A model generated the notes under the pieces. It was not told where the DNA came from. It did not search any database and worked only from the letters and a program-made list of their open reading frames with translations. Position numbers and translations under genes: made by a program. From Actinomycetota bacterium (lineage in GTDB: Bacteria > Actinomycetota > Thermoleophilia > RBG-16-64-13), in contig JADQBG010000003.1 in assembly GCA_016278725.1 (NCBI GenBank), positions 143,486 to 207,485 on the forward strand: 64,000 nucleotides of DNA. Reading direction: 5' to 3'. Shown here one piece after another: positions 52,992-62,340 of the stretch; the first letter of the stretch is position 1; each line of letters begins with the position of its first letter.

Positions 52992-54617
52992 ATGGCTTCC
53001 GCACCCGCCTCCTCCTGGACCGTCGCCTCGCTGCTGCGCATTTCGGCCGAATACCTGGCCGAAAAAGGCTCCTCATCTCCCCGCCTTGACGCCGAACTGC
53101 TTTTGGCCGAGGCGCTCCAACTCGAGCGGATCCAGCTGATCATCCAGGCGGAGCGGCCCCTTACCGAGGAGGAGGTCACCCGCTACCGGGAGCTCGTCGC
53201 CCGCCGCGCCCGCCGGGAGCCCATCGCCTACATCCTGGGCCGCGCGGCTTTCCGCTACCTGGAACTCGAGGTTGCTCCGGGAGTGTTGATTCCCCGTCCG
53301 GAAACCGAGGAGTTGGTGCAGGCCGCTCTGGAAGAGCTCCGGGTGAGGCCGCCCCTGGCACCGGTTGCGGGCACGGGGGGTTGGGCGGCGCCCGTGGTGG
53401 CCGACCTGGGCACCGGCAGCGGCGCCATCGCCCTCAGTCTGGCCGCCGAAGGCGGCGTGCGTGTCCTGGCCACCGAGAGCAGCGGGGAGGCTCTTGGGAT
53501 AGCCCGGCGCAACCGCGAGCGGCTGGGTCTGACCGGTGCCGTCGAATTGGTCTCCGCCGACCTGCTTGGGGAGTTCGCCTCCGGAACCCTGCGCCTGCTG
53601 GTCAGCAATCCCCCCTACATCCCCACAGCCGAATACGAGGGGCTCGAACCCGACGTGCGCGACTACGAGCCCCGGGCCGCCCTCGAGGCGGGCGCGGACG
53701 GGCTCGAGGTATACCGCCGGCTGGCTCCCGCAGCGGTGGCCGCGCTGGGCCCGGGTGGGGTTCTGCTGGTCGAGGTGGGCCATGACCAGGCCGAGCGGGT
53801 GGGCGAGGTACTGCGCGCCGCGGGCCTAGCCCAGGTGACTTCGCAGAAGGACCTATCGGGCCGGGAGCGCATCGTCCGGGCGCTGCGTCCGGGCGCGGCC
53901 GTGCGGGACCCGCGAGAGCTCGGCCCTTGGGAGGCGGCTGCCGTCGCGAGTGCCCTCAGGCAGGGAGCCGTCGTGGGCGTGCCCACGGATACGGTCTACG
54001 GGCTGGCCGCGGCCTGGGATTCGAGCCCCGGGATCGAGCGCCTGTTCGCGGCCAAGGGGCGCCCTCCCGAGAGTCCCGTGGCCGCGCTCTTCGCCTCGGT
54101 GACTCAGATCGAGGCGCTGCTGCCCGACCTCTCCGGGCCGGCGAGGCTGGTGCTCCGGCGGCTGCTGCCGGGTCCTTATACCTTCGTGGTCGCCACGCGC
54201 ACCCTCCGGCCCGAACGGGTGGGCACACCCGATTCGCTCGGGGTCCGGGTGCCCGACAACCCGGTGCTCATGGAACTGCTTCGCCGGACGGGGGTGCCGC
54301 TCGCGGCCACGAGCGCCAACCGCAGCGGGCTTCCCGCTCCCGCCACTCTGAGCGAGGCCGAGCCTGACCTGCTGACCCGATGTTCATTGGCCTTCGAGAA
54401 TTTGCGCGATGCCCCCCGGACGGCCGGCGTGGCGTCCACGGTGGTGGACCTTCGTCCGCTCGACGAGGGCGGAATGGCCCAGGTGCTGCGCGAGGGAGCG
54501 GTTCCTGCGGAACCGGCGTTGGAAGCCGTGGCCGACGCCCTGCGCGCCGGGCAGCAGGAGCCGGACGCCGCTGCCGGGCGGGACGCGCCGGAGTCTGACC
54601 TTTCTCAGGCGGACTAG
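52992..54617 (+). CDS. fused PrmC (release-factor glutamine methyltransferase) - TsaC/Sua5 (threonylcarbamoyl-AMP synthase)
   Basis: 541-residue bifunctional protein. The N-terminal half (about 1-300) is PrmC/HemK: helical substrate domain with 'AYILGRAAF', SAM motif 'DLGTGSGAIALSL' (138-150) and catalytic 'SNPPYIP' (NPPY 206-209). It methylates the Gln of the RF1/RF2 GGQ. The C-terminal half (about 310-505) is a YrdC domain: 'GVPTDTVYGLAAAW' and 'FAAKGRPPESP', with 'ATSANRSG' later. It supplies the TC-AMP intermediate for t6A37 in tRNA. Separate adjacent genes are usual in Gram-positives. A 35-residue polar tail closes the protein. Confidence 0.94.
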   Translation: MASAPASSWTVASLLRISAEYLAEKGSSSPRLDAELLLAEALQLERIQLIIQAERPLTEEEVTRYRELVARRARREPIAYILGRAAFRYLELEVAPGVLIPRPETEELVQAALEELRVRPPLAPVAGTGGWAAPVVADLGTGSGAIALSLAAEGGVRVLATESSGEALGIARRNRERLGLTGAVELVSADLLGEFASGTLRLLVSNPPYIPTAEYEGLEPDVRDYEPRAALEAGADGLEVYRRLAPAAVAALGPGGVLLVEVGHDQAERVGEVLRAAGLAQVTSQKDLSGRERIVRALRPGAAVRDPRELGPWEAAAVASALRQGAVVGVPTDTVYGLAAAWDSSPGIERLFAAKGRPPESPVAALFASVTQIEALLPDLSGPARLVLRRLLPGPYTFVVATRTLRPERVGTPDSLGVRVPDNPVLMELLRRTGVPLAATSANRSGLPAPATLSEAEPDLLTRCSLAFENLRDAPRTAGVASTVVDLRPLDEGGMAQVLREGAVPAEPALEAVADALRAGQQEPDAAAGRDAPESDLSQAD

Positions 54618-54621
54618 CCGA

Positions 54622-55260
54622 GTGCAGACCAAGGGCGCACCGCTCCTCCCGCGCATGGTTCTCGGAACAGCCCTGGGCCGGGGGAGTGTGCGCACTCTAG
54701 GCTGGGGCCGGGCAGAGGCGGTGGCCCGGCTCTGCCTTCCCTTTCTGCGCCCCAGCGATCGAGTGCTCGACATCGGCTCCGGGACCGGCCAGGTCGCGCG
54801 GAGAATGCGGCACCGGGTTTCTTCTGTCCGGACCTGCGACGTGGCCGACCTCGGCTGCTACCCCGACACCCCTCCCCTGCTTTTCGACGGGCGCCGTCTG
54901 CCCTATGCCGACGCTTCGTTCGACGTGGCTCTCTTGCTCTTCGTGCTGCATCACGCCGTCGATCCACGCTCATTACTCGCCGAGGCTTCGCGGCTCGCCG
55001 CGCGGGTGGTGGTCTTCGAGGACCTGCATATCTCGCCGGGCAACGATCGGCGGCGCGGCCTGATAGATGCCGTGCTCAATGGTGCCCGGGGTTCGGCGTC
55101 CCCGGGGCCGCGCCGCGAGGCGGAGTGGTTGCCTCTGTTCGCGCACCGGGGCCTCACCCTGCTCTGCGCGCGGGGCACCTCGCTCTTTCCCTGCTTTCAC
55201 CAGGCGATTTACCTTCTGGACGCGGACTTCGGCCGCTCCGTCGATTTGCGGCCGCATTGA
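54622..55260 (+). CDS. class I SAM-dependent methyltransferase
   Basis: 212-residue methyltransferase of unknown substrate. It has the SAM glycine motif 'DRVLDIGSGTGQVARRM' and 'LLFDGRRLPYADASFDVALLLFVLHHAVDPRSLLAEASRL', the post-I/motif pattern of the Methyltransf_11 group. A Ser/Pro/Arg-rich region follows. Start GTG five bases after the prmC-tsaC stop; the ATG 33 bases later is an alternative. The 82-base gap to rpiB has no clear promoter. Confidence 0.8.
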   Translation: MQTKGAPLLPRMVLGTALGRGSVRTLGWGRAEAVARLCLPFLRPSDRVLDIGSGTGQVARRMRHRVSSVRTCDVADLGCYPDTPPLLFDGRRLPYADASFDVALLLFVLHHAVDPRSLLAEASRLAARVVVFEDLHISPGNDRRRGLIDAVLNGARGSASPGPRREAEWLPLFAHRGLTLLCARGTSLFPCFHQAIYLLDADFGRSVDLRPH

Positions 55261-55342
55261 CCGGAAAAGCCGCCCGGGAAGGTCGGGACCTTCTGGTATC
55301 CTTGCCGCCGCAGGTAACCACCTCCATCCGAGCGGGAGCACC

Positions 55343-55813
55343 ATGCGCTACGCGATTGCGGCCGACCACGCCGGCCTGCCCCTCAAGCGCCCTTTGAGCG
55401 AAGCCCTCGATCGTCTGGGCCACGAGGTCACCGACCTCGGCACTTGTACCGAAGAACGCGTGGATTATCCGGTTTACGCTGAACTGGTGGCTCGAGCCGT
55501 GACCTACGGAGAGGCCGATTTCGGGATTCTCGTTTGCGGCTCGGGCTTGGGAATGTCCATCGCAGCGAACCGCTTTCCCGCGGTGCGGGCGGTCACCCCC
55601 GCCGACTCCTACGGCGCCCAGTTGGCCCGCCGCCACAACGATGCCAACGTGCTCTGTCTGGGCGCTCGGCTCTTGGGTATCGATGCCGCCCTGGCCATGC
55701 TGGAGGCGTGGGACGCCGCCGCCTTTGAGGGAGGGCGTCACCAGAAGCGGGTGGACATGATGAGCGAACCGCCTACAGAGGCGGACCACCAAGGCGCTCA
55801 GGGGACAAGGTGA
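55343..55813 (+). CDS. rpiB: ribose-5-phosphate isomerase B (RpiB/LacAB family)
   Basis: Interconverts ribose-5-P and ribulose-5-P. The 156-residue protein has 'MRYAIAADHAGLPLK', catalytic Cys in 'GILVCGSGLGMSIAANRFPAVRAV', 'RRHNDANVLCLGARLLG' and C-terminal 'FEGGRHQKRVDMM'. The track ORF is extended into the preceding gene; the ATG preceded by CGGGAGCA fits the family N-terminus. Next to glyA and upp as in many Gram-positives. Confidence 0.95.
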   Translation: MRYAIAADHAGLPLKRPLSEALDRLGHEVTDLGTCTEERVDYPVYAELVARAVTYGEADFGILVCGSGLGMSIAANRFPAVRAVTPADSYGAQLARRHNDANVLCLGARLLGIDAALAMLEAWDAAAFEGGRHQKRVDMMSEPPTEADHQGAQGTR

Positions 55814-55820
55814 ATATAAG

Positions 55821-57101
55821 GTGAAGACCAGCGAGACCATGCTAGACAGCCGTGAGAGCGCTTTGCGCCAGATGGACCCCGCCGTGGCCGATCTGGTGCA
55901 GGCCGAACTCAGGCGGCAGCAGGACAACCTCGAACTGATCGCTTCGGAGAACTTCACTCCCCGGGCGGTGCTCGAGGCGGTGGGCAGCGTGCTTACCAAC
56001 AAGTACGCGGAAGGCTATCCCAACGCCCGCTACTACGGCGGCTGCGAAGTGGTGGACGAGGTCGAAAGCCTGGCCATCGACCGGGCGCGCGCGCTGTTTG
56101 GGGCGGAACACGTGAACGTCCAACCTCACGCCGGTTCGCAGGCCAATCACGCGGCCTACTTCGCCGCTCTGGAGCATGGCGATACCGTGCTCGCGATGAA
56201 GCTCGAGCATGGGGGCCATCTCACCCACGGACTCAAATCGAACTTCTCCGGGCGGGAGTACACCTTTCACCACTACGGCCTGGACGAAAAGACCGGCCGT
56301 ATCGATTACGACCGGGTGAGAGAACTGGCGCGCCAGGTCCGTCCGCGGATGATCGTGGCCGGCGCCAGCGCGTACCCGCGCGAGATAGACTTCGCCACCT
56401 TCCACGAGATCTGCCGCGAGGTGGATGCCGTGCTGATGGTCGACATGGCGCACATTGCCGGTCTGGTCGCGGCGGGCGTGCATCAGTCACCCTTCCCCTT
56501 CACCGAGTGGGTGACCAGCACCACGCACAAGACGCTCGGCGGTCCCCGCGGCGGCGTGGTCTTCTGCCGCGAGCGCGACGCCGCCGCCTTGGACAAAGCC
56601 ATTTTCCCCGGCCTGCAGGGCGGGCCGCTCATGCACGTCATCGCCGGCAAGGCGGTGTGCTTTCACTTGGCCACCCGCGAGGAGTTTCGCGAGCGCCAGC
56701 GCCGGACCGTGGCCAATGCGGCGGCCATGGCCGCCGCCTTGCTCGAAGGAGGCATGCAGCTGGTGTCCGGCGGCACCGACAACCATCTCATGCTCGTCGA
56801 CCTCAAAGAGAGCGAGCTGACCGGCAAGGACGCGGAGGATCTGCTGGCCAAAGCCGGCATCACCGCGAACAAGAACCCGGTGCCGGGCGATCATCGCCCT
56901 CCCGCCGTGGCTTCCGGTATCCGGCTGGGAACGCCCGCCATCACCACCCGGGGCTTCCAGCCCTCCGAAGCGGCCGAAGTGGGCCGCATCGTGGCCGAGG
57001 TGTTGCGCGGCGGCGCCTCCGAGGAGCGTTTGGGGGAATTGCGCGCCCGCACCTGCGAGCTGGCCGAGGCCCACCCCATCTACGAGCGGCTGGGCGAATG
57101 A
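55821..57101 (+). CDS. glyA: serine hydroxymethyltransferase
   Basis: PLP enzyme making glycine and 5,10-methylene-THF from serine. The 426-residue protein contains '[38 protein letters not shown]', '[17 protein letters not shown]' and the PLP lysine in '[17 protein letters not shown]'. GTG start seven bases after rpiB. The ATGA overlap with upp suggests a coupled pair. Confidence 0.98.
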   Translation: MKTSETMLDSRESALRQMDPAVADLVQAELRRQQDNLELIASENFTPRAVLEAVGSVLTNKYAEGYPNARYYGGCEVVDEVESLAIDRARALFGAEHVNVQPHAGSQANHAAYFAALEHGDTVLAMKLEHGGHLTHGLKSNFSGREYTFHHYGLDEKTGRIDYDRVRELARQVRPRMIVAGASAYPREIDFATFHEICREVDAVLMVDMAHIAGLVAAGVHQSPFPFTEWVTSTTHKTLGGPRGGVVFCRERDAAALDKAIFPGLQGGPLMHVIAGKAVCFHLATREEFRERQRRTVANAAAMAAALLEGGMQLVSGGTDNHLMLVDLKESELTGKDAEDLLAKAGITANKNPVPGDHRPPAVASGIRLGTPAITTRGFQPSEAAEVGRIVAEVLRGGASEERLGELRARTCELAEAHPIYERLGE

Positions 57102-57742
57102 GCGCAGACACCACCCACAACGTAGTGGTGGTGGACCACCCGCTGGTGCTGCACAAGCTGGCTCATCTGCGGGACGTCGATACCGACACCAAGCGCTTCC
57201 GCGAACTGGTCTCGGAGTTGGCCATGCTGCTCTGCTACGAGGCGACCAAGGATCTGGAATTGGAAGAGGTCACGGTCACCACGCCGCTGGAAGAGGCCAA
57301 GGGCTTCACCATCAAGGGCAAGAAGATCGCCGTGGTGCCCATCCTGCGGGCGGGTCTGGGCATGGTCGGCGGGATCACCGATATGCTGCCGACGGCCCGG
57401 GTGGGCTTCGTCGGCATCTACCGGGATCACGACAGCCTCGAACCCATCCAGTATTACGTCAAGCTTCCCCAGAAACTGGAGGAACGCATGGTCCTCGTGC
57501 TCGATCCCATGCTGGCCACGGGCGGCAGCGCGGCCCACGCCTTGGGTCTGCTCAAGGAGCGGGGAGCGCGGAACCTCAAGCTGCTCTCGCTGGTGGCGGC
57601 TCCCGAAGGGTTGAATGCGGTCCACCAGCGGCACCCGGACGTACCGGTCTACACCGCCTCCATCGACCGCGGGCTGAACGAACTGGGCTACATCCTTCCG
57701 GGCCTGGGCGACGCCGGCGACCGCCTGTTCGGCACCCGCTAG
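57098..57742 (+). CDS. upp: uracil phosphoribosyltransferase
   Basis: Salvages uracil to UMP with PRPP. The 214-residue protein has '[40 protein letters not shown]', '[13 protein letters not shown]', the PRPP loop '[16 protein letters not shown]' and uracil-binding '[29 protein letters not shown]'. The real start is the ATG overlapping the glyA stop; the track ORF extends upstream through glyA out of frame. Confidence 0.97.
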   Translation: MSADTTHNVVVVDHPLVLHKLAHLRDVDTDTKRFRELVSELAMLLCYEATKDLELEEVTVTTPLEEAKGFTIKGKKIAVVPILRAGLGMVGGITDMLPTARVGFVGIYRDHDSLEPIQYYVKLPQKLEERMVLVLDPMLATGGSAAHALGLLKERGARNLKLLSLVAAPEGLNAVHQRHPDVPVYTASIDRGLNELGYILPGLGDAGDRLFGTR

Positions 57743-57767
57743 CCCGATCTGCGAGGGAGGAATGACG

Positions 57768-58217
57768 ATGGAACGCCCCAGCTGGGAGGAGTACTTCATG
57801 GAGATCGCGCGGGTGGTTGCCACCCGCTCGACCTGTCTGCGCCGGAACGTGGGGGCGGTGATCGTGCGCAACCGCCAGATCCTGGCCACGGGCTACAACG
57901 GGGTGCCGCGCGATCTGGCCCACTGCGACGTGCGCGGCTGCCTGCGGGAGGAATTGGGCATTCCCTCGGGAGAGAGGCACGAGCTCTGCCGGGGGCTCCA
58001 CGCCGAACAGAACGCCATCATTCAGGCGGCCTACCAGGGGACCGAGATTCGCGATGCCGAACTCTACTGCACCCACCAGCCCTGCGTGGTCTGCGCCAAG
58101 ATGATCGTCAACGCCGGCATCGAAACCGTATACTTTGCCGGAGCTTATCCCGACCGCTTGGCCACGGAGGTCTTCGCCGAATCGGGCATCCGGCTCGTGC
58201 CGGTTAGCGAGCAGTGA
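57768..58217 (+). CDS. dCMP deaminase-family cytidylate deaminase (ComEB-like)
   Basis: Zinc deaminase probably converting dCMP to dUMP. The 149-residue protein has zinc/proton-transfer motif 'HAEQNAI' and '[13 protein letters not shown]', with '[25 protein letters not shown]' in the N-terminal half. An insert '[23 protein letters not shown]' adds an extra Cys/His set often seen in this family as a second zinc site. The second of two nearby ATGs is preferred, giving seven bases from GGGAGG. With tdk, upp and glyA it forms a pyrimidine/one-carbon cluster. Confidence 0.92.
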   Translation: MERPSWEEYFMEIARVVATRSTCLRRNVGAVIVRNRQILATGYNGVPRDLAHCDVRGCLREELGIPSGERHELCRGLHAEQNAIIQAAYQGTEIRDAELYCTHQPCVVCAKMIVNAGIETVYFAGAYPDRLATEVFAESGIRLVPVSEQ

Positions 58218-59350
58218 GCGACATCCAGAATTTTCTCGCCGACACCTATCGCGCTTTCCTGGGGTTCGGCCTCGCTATGGCCATCGTTTGGATCCTGACC
58301 CCGATGGTGGGCGAGTTCGCCCGGCGGATGGGGATCATCGACCTTCCCGCCGCCCGCAAGATTCACGCGGTGCCCACGCCCCGGCTGGGCGGGATCGCCA
58401 TCTTCTTCGGCATCATCATCCCCTCGCTGATGTTTCTGTCCGGGGATCCGGTAACTCGGGGGATTTTGGCGGGGGCTTCCCTGGCCGCGCTCTTGGGGCT
58501 GGTGGACGACGTCCGCGACGTTCCCCCCAAGGTGAAACTTCTGGGGCAGGTGGCGATCGCGCTCATGATCGTGCTCTACGGAGTGAGGGTCGAGACCCTG
58601 ACCGTGCCTTTTCTGGGGATCGTCACCCTGGGTTGGGTGGGCGTGGTCTTCAGCGTGATCTGGGTGGTCGCGATCATGAACATCGTCAACTTCATCGACG
58701 GCATGGACGGCCTGGCCGCGGGCATCTGCACCATCGCTTCGGCCACCTTCGCGATCATCGCCATATCCCTGGGGCGCTACGACATGGGCATCCTCGCCGC
58801 AATTCTGGCGGGCTCCACCATCGGTTTTCTCTGGCACAACTTTCACCCGGCCAGCATCTTCATGGGCGATTCCGGTTCGCTGCTGCTGGGCTTCTTGCTG
58901 GCGGCCATCAGCCTCCAGGGTTTCCTCAAGGGAGTCGCCACCGTGGCCCTGCTGATTCCCCTCGCGGTCTTGGGGCTGCCAATCTTCGACACCAGCTTCG
59001 CCATCCTGCGCCGGGTTAAGAACCGCCGCCCGATATACGTCGCCGATCGGGGGCATTTCCACCACCGTTTCTCGAATCTGGGCTACAGTCAGCGGCAGAC
59101 CGTGGTGATTCTCTACTCCTGGTCGGCTTCTCTCAGCGTGGTGGCCCTCGCCATGCGCTTCGCGCCGGTGTGGCTCACTCTGCTACTCTCGGCGGCGGTG
59201 GGCGCCTATTCCGCCTTTCTGGCCTATGAGTTGGAGATCCTGCGCTGGAGCAAACTGGTTCGGCGGCCGGCGCGGACGCTGGCCCCGTCCGAACTGGGCG
59301 AGGAGGATCACGAACTGATCGACGAAGTCACGGAGCCCGAAACTCGATGA
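58214..59350 (+). CDS. undecaprenyl-phosphate GlcNAc-1-phosphate transferase (WecA/TagO family)
   Basis: Polyprenyl-phosphate glycosyl-1-phosphate transferase starting cell-surface glycopolymer synthesis. The 378-residue protein has about eleven membrane segments and the family motifs '[18 protein letters not shown]' (DDxxD region), '[15 protein letters not shown]', '[12 protein letters not shown]' and 'DRGHFHHR', the last marking WecA/TagO rather than MraY. The GTGA overlap with the deaminase stop suggests coupling. The cytoplasmic C-terminus is acidic. Position before the atp operon is typical of Gram-positives. Confidence 0.93.
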   Translation: MSDIQNFLADTYRAFLGFGLAMAIVWILTPMVGEFARRMGIIDLPAARKIHAVPTPRLGGIAIFFGIIIPSLMFLSGDPVTRGILAGASLAALLGLVDDVRDVPPKVKLLGQVAIALMIVLYGVRVETLTVPFLGIVTLGWVGVVFSVIWVVAIMNIVNFIDGMDGLAAGICTIASATFAIIAISLGRYDMGILAAILAGSTIGFLWHNFHPASIFMGDSGSLLLGFLLAAISLQGFLKGVATVALLIPLAVLGLPIFDTSFAILRRVKNRRPIYVADRGHFHHRFSNLGYSQRQTVVILYSWSASLSVVALAMRFAPVWLTLLLSAAVGAYSAFLAYELEILRWSKLVRRPARTLAPSELGEEDHELIDEVTEPETR

Positions 59351-59442
59351 GCGTGCAGCTGCAAAACCGGCGCCTCCCCGGGCTCGCCGCAGGGCGATTC
59401 AGTGCGCTTAAGTCCTCGGTGATAGGACGCTTAACCTGCAAC

Positions 59443-59471
59443 TTGCATCGGTCTGAACTGACCCCTATAAT
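59443..59471 (+). promoter_or_regulatory. atp operon promoter
   Basis: TTGCAT, 17 bases, perfect TATAAT, followed by the atpZ ATG only 15 bases after the -10, which predicts a 5' leader of about nine bases. Just upstream is an inverted repeat TTAAGTCCT-cggtgat-AGGA(CG)CTTAA, in which CGCTTAA also occurs as a direct repeat; it could be an operator or the wecA-side terminator. Confidence 0.8.
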
Positions 59472-59486
59472 ACGGGCGGCTTTGGG

Positions 59487-59729
59487 ATGAGCGACAACCG
59501 CATGCGCGACCTGGGACAGATCGGCAGCGTGGGGTTCACGCTCGTCGCGTACGTCCTGGTATTCACCGGCATCGGCTATCTGCTGGACCGCTGGCTCGGC
59601 ACGGGCCCGTGGCTGATGGTGGGGGGTGTGTTTCTGGGTGCGGCGGTGGGTTTCTACACCATGGTGCGCACGCTGCTGGCAAGCACTTCCCGGAAGCAGA
59701 GGGAAGACGAGCCGCCATGCCCGCAGTAG
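59487..59729 (+). CDS. atpZ: AtpZ/AtpI-family F0F1-ATPase accessory protein
   Basis: 80-residue membrane protein with two transmembrane helices (about 14-33 and 41-63). The pattern 'GFTLVAYVLVFTGIGYLLDRWLGTGPWLMVGGVFLGAAVGFYTMVR' matches the AtpZ family, which aids c-ring assembly or cation supply for ATP synthase. First gene of the operon; no Shine-Dalgarno is visible, consistent with the near-leaderless start. Confidence 0.88.
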   Translation: MSDNRMRDLGQIGSVGFTLVAYVLVFTGIGYLLDRWLGTGPWLMVGGVFLGAAVGFYTMVRTLLASTSRKQREDEPPCPQ

Positions 59730-59743
59730 GGGGAGGAAGTAGT

Positions 59744-60052
59744 TTGCAGATAATAGCTTCGGTCGCGGTTGGCCTGACCTTGGCCACTATCTACCATCTC
59801 TTCATGACCCGCTCGCAGCTTTGGCTTTCGCGCTCCGCCGACCGGGCCCTCCCGGCCCTCTCGGTGGCCACGCTCTTTCTCCGGCTCAGTCTTCTGGGGT
59901 TGATCGCCCTGGTCCTGGTTCTCTTCACACCGATCCACATTGTTGTTACCCTCGCCACCTTTGTCGCTCTGTTCACGGTGCTCACCGGCTGGTCGCTCTA
60001 CCGGTACGTGACAGGACGGGGAGCGTTAGGCGCCGCGCGGGACAGCGCGTAA
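59744..60052 (+). CDS. atpI: ATP synthase subunit I (AtpI/AtpR-like)
   Basis: 102-residue membrane protein with three predicted helices (about 2-20, 40-62, 66-88), including an intramembrane 'FLRLSLLG' with an Arg. It is placed where atpI normally stands, before atpB. The best start is TTG (LQIIASVAVGLTLATIYHLF), eight bases after GGGGGAGGAAG; an ATG nine codons earlier is also possible. Family assignment rests on position and architecture, since this family is poorly conserved. Confidence 0.75.
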   Translation: MQIIASVAVGLTLATIYHLFMTRSQLWLSRSADRALPALSVATLFLRLSLLGLIALVLVLFTPIHIVVTLATFVALFTVLTGWSLYRYVTGRGALGAARDSA

Positions 60053-60073
60053 CCGGGAAGGAGAGACGAGCGA

Positions 60074-60868
60074 GTGGCGCACGAAGCGGAAACCAGCAAG
60101 ATCACCGAGGCTCTTCACGAGCTAGAGGTGCAGACCATTTGGGACCTGCCCAAGATCGGGCCTTTCGATTTTTCGATCTCCAACGCCGTGATCTACATGT
60201 GGGTTTCGGCGCTGGTGGTATTCGTCTTCTTCTTCGTCATCGCCCGCCGCCTGCGAAAGCAACCCGACGCCCTCCAGACAGCGGGAGAAGTGCTGCTCAA
60301 CCTGGGTACCGGCCACCTTACCGGGCAGATAGGCGAGAAGGGCAAGAAGTACTACTACCTGGTCCTCACCATCTTCGTCTACATCCTCTTCACGAATCTG
60401 ATCGGGCTCATTCCCAAGCCCGTCGAGCTTCGCCCGTACACCCCCACCACCAATATCAACGTCACCTTCGGCATGGCCTTCGTGGTATTCGTGGTCGTCC
60501 AGTACCAGGGGTTCAAGCGGCACGGGGTTAGAGGTTACGTCGGCTCCTGGCTTTCGCCTCCGGGCGTGCCCAAGGCGATGGCGCTGCCTCTGAACCTCAT
60601 TTTCTTCGTAGTTCACCTGATGGGAGAGTTCTTCAAGCCCCTCTCGCTCGCCATCCGGTTGTTCGGGAACACGATCGCCGGCCACCTCATCATCCTGGTG
60701 ATGCTTGGCCTGGTGCTCGAGTACCAGAACTACCTGATCGCAATCCCCCCCCTCGCGTTTGTGGTGGCGATGAACGGGTTTGAGATCTTTGTAGCCCTGC
60801 TTCAGGCCTACATTTTCTCTCTCCTCGCGGTGATCTATATCGAGTCCGCGATCTACGCGGGCCACTAG
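60074..60868 (+). CDS. atpB: F0F1 ATP synthase subunit a
   Basis: Stator subunit of the proton channel. The 264-residue protein has five or six membrane helices and the essential Arg in 'PLSLAIRLFGNTIAGHLI', with 'FEIFVALLQAYIFSLLAVIYIESAI' at the C-terminus. GTG start with AAGGAGAG upstream. Confidence 0.97.
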   Translation: MAHEAETSKITEALHELEVQTIWDLPKIGPFDFSISNAVIYMWVSALVVFVFFFVIARRLRKQPDALQTAGEVLLNLGTGHLTGQIGEKGKKYYYLVLTIFVYILFTNLIGLIPKPVELRPYTPTTNINVTFGMAFVVFVVVQYQGFKRHGVRGYVGSWLSPPGVPKAMALPLNLIFFVVHLMGEFFKPLSLAIRLFGNTIAGHLIILVMLGLVLEYQNYLIAIPPLAFVVAMNGFEIFVALLQAYIFSLLAVIYIESAIYAGH

Positions 60869-61123
<255 letters not shown>

Positions 61124-61140
61124 GACACGAGAAGCTGTAC

Positions 61141-61168
61141 GCCCGGGGGCGGAGCGCCGCCCCCGGGC
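61141..61168 (+). other. 12-bp perfect hairpin between atpE and atpF
   Basis: GCCCGGGGGCGG/CCGCCCCCGGGC with an AGCG loop, 17 bases after the atpE stop, without a T run. Likely a 3'-end stabiliser or partial terminator raising atpE message over downstream subunits. Confidence 0.65.
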
Positions 61169-61202
61169 CGCACAATTCAATCGAGGAGCGCTGGAATAGC
61201 AA

Positions 61203-61712
61203 ATGGAGATTTTCGAGATCGAACCGGGCCTGTTTCTCTGGTCCGTATTCACCTTTCTTCTTCTCGTCTTCCTTCTTTATAAGTTTGCCTACGGTCCGTT
61301 GATCGAACTGCAACGCCAGCGCCAGGAAGAGATCCACGAGTCCATTCGCGAGGCGGAGCGGCTGCGCGAGGAGGCACGGGCGCTGATCGAGGACTACCGC
61401 GCTCAGATGGCCGAAGCTCGCGGGGACGCCGAGGAGATCTTGGAGCAGGCGCGCAAAGTGGGTGAGAGCACCCGTAACGAGATCCTCACCGAGGCGCGGG
61501 TGCAGGCCGAGCGCAACGTGGAGAAGGCGCGCGAGCAGATCGAGCGGGAAACCCGGCAGGCGCTGCGCCAGATCAAGCGCGAGGTCGCCGACCTGACCGT
61601 GGCGGCCACCGAGAAGGTCACCCGCAGAACCCTCTCCGATCAGGACCACATGCGCATGATCAAAGAAGCCATCGACGAGATCGACGTGGAGCGGTTGGGC
61701 GACAAGAACTAG
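61203..61712 (+). CDS. atpF: F0F1 ATP synthase subunit b
   Basis: Peripheral stalk subunit. The 169-residue protein has an N-terminal membrane helix ('PGLFLWSVFTFLLLVFLLYKFAYGPL') followed by a long charged coiled coil (RQEEIHESIREAERLREEARALIEDYRAQM...). The C-terminal segment contacts delta. ATG start; GAGGAGCG lies upstream. Confidence 0.96.
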   Translation: MEIFEIEPGLFLWSVFTFLLLVFLLYKFAYGPLIELQRQRQEEIHESIREAERLREEARALIEDYRAQMAEARGDAEEILEQARKVGESTRNEILTEARVQAERNVEKAREQIERETRQALRQIKREVADLTVAATEKVTRRTLSDQDHMRMIKEAIDEIDVERLGDKN

Positions 61713-61764
61713 TTGCGCCGTTCCGGACCGGGCCGGGAAATACGACCACGGGGAAGCGAAGAAG

Positions 61765-62340
61765 TTGAGCGACGAGACCAAGATAGCGCGGGTATACGCC
61801 GAGGCGCTCTTCCAGGCGGCGTCCGAAGAGAACCGGTTGGGGCCGGTTCGGCGCGACCTGGACGAGTTTTTCAAGGCGTTGGAGGAGTCCCCGCAGCTAC
61901 GGACCTTCCTGCAGAACGAGGACCTGCCGGCGCCAAAGAAGACCGAAATTCTGATGCAGCTGACCGAAGGGGGCGAACCGCTGGTTCGCAACTTTCTCCG
62001 GCTGATCGTGGACAAAGACAGAGAGTTCGTGCTGGAGGAGGCCTATCGGTTGCTCCTCGACCTGATCGAAGAGGCCGAGGGGATCGTGCACGTCGAGATG
62101 ACCACCGCGGTTCCCGTGCCCGCCAAGATGGCCGAGGAGCTGCGCGGCCAGATCGAGCGCGCCCTGAAGAAGAAGGTCGAACTCGCCCTGACCGTCGATG
62201 AATCCATCCTCGGGGGAGTGAGGCTGCGCGTGGGCGACCGGATCGCCGAAGCCACCGTCCGCCACTACCTCGATCAACTCCGTTCCCGACTGCTCAAGCC
62301 GACCGCATCCATGGAGGTTTCCGTTGAATCTGCGTCCTGA
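61765..62340 (+). CDS. atpH: F0F1 ATP synthase subunit delta
   Basis: Connects the peripheral stalk to F1. The 191-residue protein has N-terminal '[20 protein letters not shown]' and '[22 protein letters not shown]', and the C-terminal '[35 protein letters not shown]' signature. TTG start with GGGGAAGCGAAG upstream. It overlaps atpA by 17 bases. Confidence 0.96.
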   Translation: MSDETKIARVYAEALFQAASEENRLGPVRRDLDEFFKALEESPQLRTFLQNEDLPAPKKTEILMQLTEGGEPLVRNFLRLIVDKDREFVLEEAYRLLLDLIEEAEGIVHVEMTTAVPVPAKMAEELRGQIERALKKKVELALTVDESILGGVRLRVGDRIAEATVRHYLDQLRSRLLKPTASMEVSVESAS

